Assembly: GCA_007135995.1 (NCBI GenBank)
Contig: SLHU01000409.1
Coordinates: 1-5,945 of the forward strand
Length of the DNA: 5,945 nt
Source: Clostridiales bacterium
Lineage (GTDB): Bacteria; Bacillota; Clostridia; Saccharofermentanales; UBA5734
Direction of reading: 5' to 3'
The translations under genes and the position numbers were made by a program. Under the pieces are notes generated by a model. It was not told the origin of the DNA. It ran no database searches and worked only from the letters and a program-made list of their open reading frames with translations. Below are positions 1 to 5,925 of the stretch, piece after piece (within the stretch, counting starts at the first letter, position 1; every line of letters begins with the position of its first letter).

Positions 1-17
1 CGAAAGGACCCGTAAAC

Positions 18-389
18 ATGAAGAAAGCTGTTTCAATTTACTCAATCATCGTTGGTATCTCTATGATAGCCATGTGGCTCTTCTTTTTCTTCAGCGATAG
101 TATTCCTGAACTGGAAACAGAACCGCTGCGCATCATGATGCTTCTGATGGCTGAAATCACAACAGCAATATTACTGATTTCAAGCGGGATTGGTATGCTG
201 AAGCGTCTGAACTGGGCGTCTAATCTCAGTCTATTCGCATTGGGAATGCTGATTTATACCCTCATACAAAGCCCTGGTTATTTTTTAGAGATGAAAGAAT
301 ATGCGATGGTCGGCATGTTTGCTGTTTTGCTGGTTTTAGCTGTTTATTTTGCAGCAAAGCTAGCTTTCAGCAGAAAGATCAAAACTTGA
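18..389 (+). CDS. Small four-helix membrane protein, unknown function
   Basis: A 123-residue, strongly hydrophobic protein. I do not recognise a characterised family. Four membrane helices can be read at roughly residues 4-25, 38-61, 66-86 and 95-115. An acidic stretch (SDSIPELETEP, 26-36) joins the first two, short Lys/Arg-containing loops lie after helix 2 (LKRLN), and the C-terminus is basic (SRKIKT). The positive-inside rule suggests both termini are cytoplasmic, with the acidic loop outside. A conspicuous LIQSPGYFL segment follows helix 3. The ATG start is supported by AAAGGA at 4-9, eight bases upstream. Any promoter lies left of the window, so it could be the end of a longer operon. 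The next gene starts 154 bp later with its own promoter-like sequence, so they are probably not co-transcribed. The reading of a real membrane protein is secure; the function is not known. Confidence 0.8.
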   Translation: MKKAVSIYSIIVGISMIAMWLFFFFSDSIPELETEPLRIMMLLMAEITTAILLISSGIGMLKRLNWASNLSLFALGMLIYTLIQSPGYFLEMKEYAMVGMFAVLLVLAVYFAAKLAFSRKIKT

Positions 390-450
390 TTTTATAAAAG
401 CTGCTCCACCTCCACGTTCTGCCAGCGATGTCTGATCAGCACTAAACTGA

Positions 451-480
451 CTGACCGGCATGCAAAACATGTGATAAAAT
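451..480 (+). promoter_or_regulatory. Candidate extended -10 promoter for the serine hydrolase gene
   Basis: The sequence TGATAAAAT at 472-480 gives a -10 hexamer TAAAAT (475-480) preceded by the TGn extension. CTGACC at 451-456 matches four of six -35 bases with an 18-base spacer. The predicted start of transcription is near 487, leaving a leader of about 57 bases before the GTG at 544. This is pattern matching by eye; the -35 is weak, but the extended -10 partly compensates. Confidence 0.5.
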
Positions 481-488
481 GAAAAGCA

Positions 489-505
489 AATAAGGTATCC
501 TTATT
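489..505. promoter_or_regulatory. Perfect 7-bp inverted repeat at the predicted transcript start, operator or 5' hairpin
   Basis: AATAAGG-TAT-CCTTATT is a perfect dyad with a 3-base centre. It begins about two bases after the transcription start predicted from the extended -10 at 472-480. That is where a repressor site would block promoter clearance. In RNA the same sequence could form a short hairpin at the very 5' end of the message, which can affect stability. I cannot assign it to a known regulator family. Confidence 0.45.
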
Positions 506-530
506 CAGACAATGGCAGCAGCATATAAGC

Positions 531-547
531 GGGAGGGCAGAATGTGA
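531..547 (+). promoter_or_regulatory. Ribosome binding site deciding a GTG start, with an overlapping ATG-TGA
   Basis: GGGAGGG at 531-537 lies six bases before the GTG at 544. An ATG two bases earlier (542) is in another frame and runs straight into TGA, so it cannot open the gene. The GTG is therefore the chosen start. The arrangement ATGTGA puts a one-codon start-stop directly on top of the real start. Confidence 0.7.
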
Positions 548-2019
548 AATCGGAACAGTATTTCAGATCGGCAGAAAGTCCCGAAGCTGTCGGCATCTCA
601 TCTCAGGCGATTATTCATTTCCTCGACGAAATAGAGTATAAGCGGCTTCCAATGCACGGCATGCTGCTGATTCGAAAGAACCAGGTTGTCTGCGAAGGAT
701 ACTGGGCGCCCTATACGGCAGACAGTCTGCATCGTATGTACTCAATCAGCAAAAGTTTTGTCTCTCTGGCCGTCGGACTGTTGATTGACGAAGGTAAGCT
801 TCGTCTGAATGATCGAGCTGCGGATTTTTTTCAAGATGAACTGCCACAGCCGCTGCATCCATACCTGGCACGCACCACCATTCGGGATCTGCTGATCATG
901 GCAACGCCTCATTCCGAAAACGCATATGGTCGCGATGATCCTGACTGGCTCCAGGCTTTTTTCCAAAAAGAACCGTCTCATCCGCCGGGGACAATCTTTG
1001 CCTACGATACAGCCGCGACAGTCGTCTTGACCACCATTGCGGAACGCATCAGCGGCAAACCATTTCTCGAATACATGCGTCCTGCCTTGCTTGACCCCCT
1101 CGGGTTTTCAAAACAGGCCTGGTGTATTCAGACACCCGAAGGTTCATCCTGGGGTGGTTCAGGTGTTTTATGCACACTTCGTGACATGGCCAAAGTCGCT
1201 TTACTTTGTCTTAATGAGGGCCGATGGAATCAAAAGCAGCTGATATCCCGGGAATATATACAACAGGCAACGTCCAGACAAATTGATAATTCACATCTTT
1301 TTGACAAGCATGGCTATGGCTACCAGATCTGGCGGCTTCGGGAAAATGGTTTTGCTTTCATTGGCATGGGCAGCCAGCTGGCGCTGTGTTTCCCGGATCA
1401 GCAGTTTATTTTTGCCTGCACCGCAGACACGCAGGGTCTTGGCGAAACCGGAACTGGTATTGTTGAAGCGATGTGGAAACATCTTTACCCGTCTCTATCC
1501 TCGTCAGCTTTACCACCAGATACAGCAAGCACCCGGTTAAACGATCGCCTGAATAATCTGGCAATCCTGCCTCAACCGGGTCTGCCCGATTCGGTCACTG
1601 CAGAGCGAGTGTCTGGTGTCTGGTACAAACTGGCGGCAAATCCGATGCAGATAACCCGGCTTCGTCTGATTTTTTCTCAGGAAGAGGGATGCCTGGCATA
1701 TACCAGCGCACAAGGAGACCACAGCCTTCGCTTCGGACTTGGGAAACAGGTAATGGATACATTCCCGCAAAATAATTACTTTGGGTACCGAATCGGCCGG
1801 CCGGCTGGAAAAGGGTATAAATACCTGGCTTCGGCTGCATGGGTGGAGCCGGCAAAACTGAACTTGCTGGTGTATATCATCGATCATTATCTGGGGACGT
1901 TAAAAATCACGCTTGCATTTTCAGGCGATGAAATCGGTGTCTACATGACAAAGGCCGCTGAATGGTTTTTAGATGAATATGAAGGATTTGCCGGAGGACA
2001 TGCTTTGCCGACTGACTGA
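544..2019 (+). CDS. Serine hydrolase, class C beta-lactamase/esterase fold, with C-terminal beta-rich domain
   Basis: A 491-residue member of the beta-lactamase-related serine hydrolase family (penicillin-binding-protein fold, which includes EstB-type esterases and D-aminopeptidases). The catalytic Ser-x-x-Lys is S67-I-S-K70, in the context MYSISKSF. The second motif is Y154-D-T156, where classical class C enzymes have Tyr-x-Asn. G274-M-G-S-Q278 occupies the third motif place (Lys-Thr-Gly or His-x-Gly in relatives), followed by a beta strand and FACTAD. The catalytic domain covers about 10-315. Residues after about 340 form a separate beta-rich domain (VSGVWYKLAANPMQ onward) that I cannot name. 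No signal peptide or membrane segment is seen, so the enzyme is probably cytoplasmic. The natural substrate is unknown; family members cleave esters or amides of small molecules and peptides, and true beta-lactam hydrolysis should not be assumed. It appears monocistronic. Confidence 0.88.
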   Translation: MKSEQYFRSAESPEAVGISSQAIIHFLDEIEYKRLPMHGMLLIRKNQVVCEGYWAPYTADSLHRMYSISKSFVSLAVGLLIDEGKLRLNDRAADFFQDELPQPLHPYLARTTIRDLLIMATPHSENAYGRDDPDWLQAFFQKEPSHPPGTIFAYDTAATVVLTTIAERISGKPFLEYMRPALLDPLGFSKQAWCIQTPEGSSWGGSGVLCTLRDMAKVALLCLNEGRWNQKQLISREYIQQATSRQIDNSHLFDKHGYGYQIWRLRENGFAFIGMGSQLALCFPDQQFIFACTADTQGLGETGTGIVEAMWKHLYPSLSSSALPPDTASTRLNDRLNNLAILPQPGLPDSVTAERVSGVWYKLAANPMQITRLRLIFSQEEGCLAYTSAQGDHSLRFGLGKQVMDTFPQNNYFGYRIGRPAGKGYKYLASAAWVEPAKLNLLVYIIDHYLGTLKITLAFSGDEIGVYMTKAAEWFLDEYEGFAGGHALPTD

Positions 2020-2030
2020 AAAACAGCATT

Positions 2031-2073
2031 GATGCTTTGCAGCATCCGTATAAGACCGGCCTGTTCCTGGCCG
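2031..2073 (+). terminator. Two adjacent short hairpins after the hydrolase gene, weak terminator candidate
   Basis: GATGCT (2031-2036) pairs with AGCATC (2041-2046) across TTGC, and CGGCC (2057-2061) pairs with GGCCG (2069-2073) across seven bases. Both lie within 55 bases of the TGA. Neither is followed by a proper T-run: the next bases are ATCTATTCTC and the nearest T-run is at 2113-2119. They may slow polymerase or protect the 3' end, but they do not make a classical intrinsic terminator. Confidence 0.25.
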
Positions 2074-2088
2074 ATCTATTCTCATTGT

Positions 2089-2126
2089 TCAAGTGTACCT
2101 TGACATCGATTCTTTTTTTCAATAAC
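2089..2126 (+). promoter_or_regulatory. Candidate promoter and overlapping dyad upstream of the MFS gene
   Basis: TTGACA at 2100-2105 is a perfect -35 hexamer. The best -10 at a tolerable distance is AATAAC (2121-2126, 15-base spacer, four of six matches), so the pairing is poor. Overlapping the -35 is a dyad TCAAG (2089-2093), five bases, CTTGA (2099-2103). A protein binding this dyad would cover the -35. The non-ideal spacing would fit a promoter that needs an activator, but that is only inference. Confidence 0.3.
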
Positions 2127-2134
2127 CTTGCATT

Positions 2135-2182
2135 ATACGAGAGATGAGCATCAACAACCCTTCATGATACGAGAGGTGAGCA
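2135..2182 (+). repeat. Direct repeat duplicating the ribosome binding site of the MFS gene
   Basis: ATACGAGAGATGAGCA (2135-2150) and ATACGAGAGGTGAGCA (2167-2182) match at 15 of 16 positions, offset by 32 bases. The right copy contains the purine-rich site (GAGAGGTGAG) that serves the ATG at 2184. The left copy differs by G to A, which weakens the AGGTGA core and creates an ATG at 2144 that is out of frame with the transporter. It looks like a small tandem duplication that has begun to diverge. Confidence 0.7.
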
Positions 2183-2183
2183 A

Positions 2184-3449
2184 ATGAATAAATCTGCTAA
2201 CCAGATTTCTGAAGGAACGCCTCACCCGCTGGCTGAACATCGATGGGTGGTTCTTCTGGGAGGATTTTTGCTTTCATTGATGGGCGGTATGAGCTATGCC
2301 TGGGGATCATTCGTAGTGCCGCTGATACAGGATTGGGGATGGTCCGCTGCTCAGGCTAATCTTCCCTTCACCATCATGATTATCGTGTTTGCCATTGTCA
2401 TGGTTCCGGCCGGCTGGATTCAGGATAAAATCGGCCCGCGGAAAGTAGCGACTGCCGGTGCTGTTATGTTTTTGATCGGTTACGGTCTGGCAGGCCTGCT
2501 GCGATGGATTCCCAGTCCTCTCTGGCTTGTATTTGCTTATGGTTTTATTGTAGGCATCGCCTGCGGTCTTACTTATGCCTGCATCGCGCCGACAGCCCGG
2601 AAATGGTATGCCGACCGACCCGGCTTCGCCGTATCTACCGCAGTCATGGGATTTGGTCTGGCGGCAGTTGTTTTCGCGCCGCTCAAACGGACCATGATTG
2701 ATCTATGGGGTGTCGATGGCACCTTTTTCGTTTTGGCTCTCTTTGTCGCATTGGTCGCTATGGCGGGTGCCAGAATTTTAAAAAATCCGCCTGAGGGATA
2801 CAAACCGCCACAGCGTCAACATAAAGCGGATCGCCAGCCTGTTGTTCGCATTGTACCGGTTGCCGATGTTATGCCAGGACAGTTTGTAAGAACACCTGTG
2901 TTCTATATCCTCTGGCTGGCACTCGCGATGGTTATCGGAGGAGGCCTGACGGCGATCGGACTGATCACTGCTTATGGTGAAATCCAGCTGGGTTTGGCGC
3001 CAGCAGTGGCTGCTACCGCGATTTCTGCCTATGCTTTAGTCAATGGTCTGGGCCGCCCGTTCGCCGGGTACTTTGCTGACCGTATTGGCACACTGCGCGT
3101 GATGACAACCATTTATGCCATCCAGGCCGTTGTTTTTCTGTCACTGCCCTGGGTGGCAGTCAATTTACCCTTGCTGATTGTTTGTACATTGCTGTTGGGT
3201 TTAGGCTACGCAACCACATTCGCTCTCTTCCCTGTCGTAGTAGCAGCTGGCTTTGGCACCCGCTATCTGGGAATTAACTACGGGTTGGTATTCAGTGCGT
3301 TTGGCCTTGGTGCTGTGACCAGCCTGATTGGTTCGCGGTTGTTAGACACAACAGGTTCTTTTACGCCTGCGTTTTTACTGGCGGGCGCAACAACAGTTGT
3401 CGGTCTTGTTCTGCTTTTGGTTTTACGCATAAAACTGAAAGTTCGCTGA
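2184..3449 (+). CDS. MFS transporter, oxalate/formate antiporter-like (OFA) group
   Basis: A 421-residue, 12-helix major facilitator superfamily carrier. Helix 1 is about residues 20-43 (VVLLGGFLLSLMGGMSYAWG), and the segment YAWGSFVVPLIQDWGWS is typical of the OFA/monocarboxylate-type group. The loop 2-3 motif A is G77-WIQDKIGPR86 and is repeated in the second half as G295-YFADRIGTLR305. The central loop after helix 6 holds NPPEGYKPP (201-209), also characteristic of this group, followed by a basic stretch. R291 in NGLGRPFAGYF lies in helix 8, about where OxlT has a substrate-binding arginine. Helix 11 reads NYGLVFSAFG (365-374) and lacks the lysine that, as I recall, OxlT needs for oxalate. 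Substrates of relatives are small organic anions such as oxalate, formate or pyruvate; the one here cannot be assigned. The ATG is supported by GAGAGGTGAG at 2171-2180. It probably has its own promoter and converges with the exporter operon. Confidence 0.88.
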   Translation: MNKSANQISEGTPHPLAEHRWVVLLGGFLLSLMGGMSYAWGSFVVPLIQDWGWSAAQANLPFTIMIIVFAIVMVPAGWIQDKIGPRKVATAGAVMFLIGYGLAGLLRWIPSPLWLVFAYGFIVGIACGLTYACIAPTARKWYADRPGFAVSTAVMGFGLAAVVFAPLKRTMIDLWGVDGTFFVLALFVALVAMAGARILKNPPEGYKPPQRQHKADRQPVVRIVPVADVMPGQFVRTPVFYILWLALAMVIGGGLTAIGLITAYGEIQLGLAPAVAATAISAYALVNGLGRPFAGYFADRIGTLRVMTTIYAIQAVVFLSLPWVAVNLPLLIVCTLLLGLGYATTFALFPVVVAAGFGTRYLGINYGLVFSAFGLGAVTSLIGSRLLDTTGSFTPAFLLAGATTVVGLVLLLVLRIKLKVR

Positions 3450-3481
3450 ACGGTCAATAGGACATATAACCGCTCCGTGAC

Positions 3482-3521
3482 GGCGCACAATGACTTGGTA
3501 CGTCAAACGTGCTGATGCGCC
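3482..3521. repeat. Inverted repeat in the gap between convergent genes
   Basis: GGCGCA (3482-3487) is perfectly complementary to TGCGCC (3516-3521), and inside it TGAC (3491-3494) pairs with GTCA (3502-3505). The 114 bp gap between the MFS stop and the stop of the second permease therefore can fold in either direction of transcription. There is no T-run on either strand, so it is not a normal intrinsic terminator. It might still limit read-through from the converging units, or be chance. Confidence 0.25.
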
Positions 3522-3563
3522 ATATTTGCCTGCTGCAGCATAATCGGCAGCTGAGTATTTCGC

Positions 3564-4280
3564 CTATCCTGAAAGCTTGCGCTCAAATTTACGGTACAAA
3601 ATAAGGATCCAGATAACAGACGTGATCGCCGCAGGCACAGCGTAAAGGTCGTTTTGCCCGACGCCCAGCCTTGCTATCCAGAAAGACGGCAGGACTGAAA
3701 ACCAGTACTGGTGATTTGAGACAATGAAAAAGGGGACGGGAAGCCCCATCATCATGAGGCCGGAAAGCTTAGCCAGGGCCATCCCTTCAACTCTGTTGCT
3801 TGAAAATGATACCACCAGCAAGGCAACCGCAAGACTCAGCAGACTTGACAGCAGACTCACGATGATTAATCTGCCTATTGGCCAGTCAGTTAGGGAAAAG
3901 ATGCCTGTAGCCAGCATGCCGGCGGGCACCGACAGAATACCTGGCATCAGCAGACGGGAAATGATATAGCCCGTTTTGCCTACCGGTGTAATCGCCATAT
4001 AAACAGCAATATTTTCATCGTACTCAGTCAGCATGACCATCGCGGCGGCAAAACAGAACATGTAAGGCGTCATTAGATTGAGCATCAGATCAAAGAGAAG
4101 GTAATAATCGGCCAGCAGGAGCTCCCCGTCTAAGGTCTGAGCCAGCCACCGGTCGGCGGCAGGTACCGCGAAGCGGAAAAACAAACCCGCCAGAACAGGT
4201 GCCAGGCAGACTGCCCAGAGCATATCATCGCGTACGATCTGGCGGATGAAAACGCGAAAGGAAGAAAGAATCGCTTTCAC
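3564..4280 (-). CDS. ABC-2 type exporter permease, second subunit
   Basis: A 238-residue integral membrane protein with six helices at about 20-38, 66-84, 108-129, 136-158, 170-187 and 212-230, the layout of ABC-2 type permeases. After helix 2 comes the cytoplasmic segment E86-YDENIAVYMAITPV100, which matches in spacing and character the segment at 69-83 of the upstream permease; in this class it is thought to contact the ATPase. The two permeases are therefore probably paralogous and form a heterodimeric pore. The start is GTG at 4280, overlapping the upstream stop as GTGA (4277-4280), with GGAGGT at 4289-4294 eight bases ahead. It is the last gene of the operon. Similar three-gene loci are often labelled fluoroquinolone export permease; I would not claim that substrate. 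Confidence 0.85.
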   Translation of the reverse strand: MKAILSSFRVFIRQIVRDDMLWAVCLAPVLAGLFFRFAVPAADRWLAQTLDGELLLADYYLLFDLMLNLMTPYMFCFAAAMVMLTEYDENIAVYMAITPVGKTGYIISRLLMPGILSVPAGMLATGIFSLTDWPIGRLIIVSLLSSLLSLAVALLVVSFSSNRVEGMALAKLSGLMMMGLPVPFFIVSNHQYWFSVLPSFWIARLGVGQNDLYAVPAAITSVIWILILYRKFERKLSG

Positions 4281-4960
4281 AGTTTTGCACCTCCGAGTGT
4301 ACTGAACATCTTTCTGATCACCTTATAGGCTAAATAGCAGGCCAATCCGGAAGAAACGAGCAGCACTGCAAAAGCGGGCCAGCGGTAGCGGCCGGCCACC
4401 ATCAGTTCAATCATGCTGGCACCGGGATGGATCAGAAGCCAGACAGGCTGCCAGCCGAAAAGATAAGCCAGTGCCGGCAGGTTAATCGCAATCTGAAACG
4501 GTATGGTGCTTAGAATGAACTCATTGAGAGTGCTGCTTTTTGCGGCGAGCATCAACCCAAACGAAGAAAAAAGACATGAACCCATGAAAACAGCACTGAT
4601 AAAATAGAAAGGCTGAAAAGAAAGACAACTGCTGACAGCAATCAGCAGCGCCGCCAGACTCGATATAAGCCCTATTGAAAACAGCTTTGACGCTACGTAT
4701 TCCGATACTTTTACAGGTGATACAGCCAGCGCGTCCAGAACGCGCTCACTTTTCTCGTATAGAATGATCGCACCCATAAAAAACAGCCCCAGTGCCGCAG
4801 GATCTGTGAACACCATCGCAAGAACTGCGGTCTGCCGCCAGTCGCGGGGCAAAACATAAGCCACACTGATATAAAGCAGGCTGAAAATCAGATACAAAAA
4901 ATAAAAACCATACTTATACTGAAACCTGATATCGCCTTTGGTAAGCTGTATGAACCTCAT
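4277..4960 (-). CDS. ABC-2 type exporter permease, first subunit
   Basis: A 227-residue membrane protein with six predicted helices at about 18-36, 46-68, 93-113, 117-139, 147-168 and 194-214. The N-terminus (MRFIQLTKGDIRFQYKYG) is the usual short amphipathic lead-in of ABC-2 permeases. The cytoplasmic segment E69-KSERVLDALAVSPV83, followed by KVSEYVASKL, is the hallmark loop of this class. The ATG overlaps the ATPase stop codon as ATGA (4957-4960) and has GGGAGGA at 4968-4974, seven bases upstream, so translation is probably coupled. Its own stop overlaps the GTG of the second permease. Together with the ATPase and that permease it should make an inner-membrane pump that moves a small hydrophobic molecule or antibiotic outward. 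The class assignment is firm, the substrate is not. Confidence 0.87.
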   Translation of the reverse strand: MRFIQLTKGDIRFQYKYGFYFLYLIFSLLYISVAYVLPRDWRQTAVLAMVFTDPAALGLFFMGAIILYEKSERVLDALAVSPVKVSEYVASKLFSIGLISSLAALLIAVSSCLSFQPFYFISAVFMGSCLFSSFGLMLAAKSSTLNEFILSTIPFQIAINLPALAYLFGWQPVWLLIHPGASMIELMVAGRYRWPAFAVLLVSSGLACYLAYKVIRKMFSTLGGAKL

Positions 4961-5802
4961 TGCAGCTTCCTCCCGGTCAGCTCAACAAATATATCATTTA
5001 GCGTTGGTTCGCTGCTGTGAATCGACAGCAGCTGATTATTCAAAATCAGCTGCTGCAGTTTTTCATCACTGCCTGTCTGATGCAGCAAAGCTTTCTGCTC
5101 AGACAGCCGATCATTTTCCCGAAAGGTATAGGTCACCTGGCTGGCACCACGTGACATAATCAGGTTTTTCGGCGTATCAAGTGCTTTCAGCTTCCCGTCA
5201 ACAATGAACGCGACCTGGTCACACAGCTCAGTTGCGTCATACATGTTATGCGTCGTCAGAATGATCGTTTTGCCCTTTTCTTTTTCCTCCAGGATCATGT
5301 CTTTCATTAATCTGGCATTACGCGGGTCAAGGCCGGAAGTCGGTTCGTCAAGAAATAAAAGCGCGGGATCATGCAGCAGCGCTTTTATGAAATTGAGCCG
5401 TGATTTCATGCCTTTGGAATAGTCAGATATTTTTTTATCTGTATCTTTTAGCAAACCCAGTCTTTCCAGCAGGGGATCGGCGTCTCTTCTTTTTTTGTAA
5501 AGCGAAGCAAAAAAATCAAGGTTTTCCCTGCCGGTGAGTTTTTCGTATAAGCTCGAAAACTCAAAATCAACACCTATTTGCTCATAAAATGAATGGCTGC
5601 GAAACTTCGCTTCCTGTCCGCTCACCTGTACCTGCCCGCTGTATGTGGTCAGCAGGCCGGTCAGTATTTTCTGCAGTGTGCTTTTTCCGGCTCCTGAAGG
5701 CCCCAGAAAACCAAATATCTGACCTTTCTCCACTGAAAACGCAACATTACTGATAAATGGGTTTGCTGTATAGCTAAAGGTCAGGTTCCTAACATCAATC
5801 AT
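4957..5802 (-). CDS. ABC transporter ATP-binding protein of an ABC-2 exporter
   Basis: A 281-residue ATPase that powers the two following permeases from the cytoplasmic face. Walker A is G34-PSGAGKS41, the signature is Y128-SKGM132, Walker B is L148-LFLDE153 with catalytic E153, the D-loop is S156-GLD159 and the switch histidine is H185 in TTHNMYD. The Q-loop position reads IGVDFE (76-81), with Glu81 where most ABC ATPases have Gln. The YSKGM signature in place of LSGGQ is common in drug and peptide exporters of the DrrA/BcrA type. The C-terminal tail (SSEPTLNDIFVELTGRKL, 262-279) is the usual end of such exporters. The ATG at 5802 has GGGGAG at 5810-5815, seven bases upstream, and the MIDVRNLTFSY start fits the family. 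It is the first gene of the operon, driven by the leftward promoter near 5880. No substrate can be deduced; self-resistance, antibiotic or lipid export are all possible. Confidence 0.92.
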   Translation of the reverse strand: MIDVRNLTFSYTANPFISNVAFSVEKGQIFGFLGPSGAGKSTLQKILTGLLTTYSGQVQVSGQEAKFRSHSFYEQIGVDFEFSSLYEKLTGRENLDFFASLYKKRRDADPLLERLGLLKDTDKKISDYSKGMKSRLNFIKALLHDPALLFLDEPTSGLDPRNARLMKDMILEEKEKGKTIILTTHNMYDATELCDQVAFIVDGKLKALDTPKNLIMSRGASQVTYTFRENDRLSEQKALLHQTGSDEKLQQLILNNQLLSIHSSEPTLNDIFVELTGRKLQ

Positions 5803-5875
5803 GCTCTTACTCCCCGGTTAGCGGCAGACACGTTCATCTTCAGCTGATCTTCAAAAGGCTTTTATATGCGTCATT

Positions 5876-5904
5876 ATTCTACCATGAAAAACCCGTCTTT
5901 CGTT
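5876..5904 (-). promoter_or_regulatory. Candidate extended -10 promoter for the ABC exporter operon
   Basis: On the minus strand TGGTAGAAT (5884 to 5876) gives the -10 TAGAAT, five of six matches, with a TGn extension. At a 17-base spacer the -35 position (5904 to 5899) reads AACGAA, which is poor. Transcription would start near 5869, giving a leader of about 67 bases before the ATPase ATG at 5802. A second -10-like TATAAA lies closer to the gene (about 5850-5855) but has no TG extension. Confidence 0.45.
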
Positions 5905-5925
5905 GACATATTTCATGCGACAACG
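5901..5925. promoter_or_regulatory. Imperfect dyad across the spacer of the rightward promoter, possible operator
   Basis: CGTTG (5901-5905) and CAACG (5921-5925) are perfect inverted copies, and the next-but-one pair inward (C5907 with G5919) also fits. The dyad is 25 bp long, overlaps the rightward -35 and fills the spacer up to the base pair before the -10 hexamer. It also touches the -35 position of the leftward promoter, so one bound protein could act on both. Arms of five bases can occur by chance. Confidence 0.35.

Noticed and set aside
378..393. ATCAA-AAC-TTGAT followed by TTT at the end of the first gene, a possible terminator
   Set aside because: The stem is only five A/T-rich pairs and the T-run is three bases, too weak to call a terminator.
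1037..1887. Open reading frames of 60-116 codons overlapping the hydrolase gene on both strands
   Set aside because: They lie wholly inside a gene with clear catalytic motifs, lack good ribosome binding sites and give low-complexity or family-less proteins; they are shadows.
544..2019. Annotating the hydrolase as a beta-lactam resistance gene
   Set aside because: There is no signal peptide and the second and third motifs differ from true class C beta-lactamases; the wider family is mostly esterases and peptidases.
2144..2167. Seven-codon reading frame (MSINNPS) just before the MFS gene, a possible leader peptide
   Set aside because: Its ATG arises from the one changed base in the duplicated ribosome binding region, it has no well-placed binding site of its own, and the peptide has no run of regulatory codons.
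3724..5422. Plus-strand reading frames opposite the ABC operon
   Set aside because: The minus strand carries three overlapping genes with diagnostic ABC motifs; the plus-strand frames have no matching start signals or recognisable domains.
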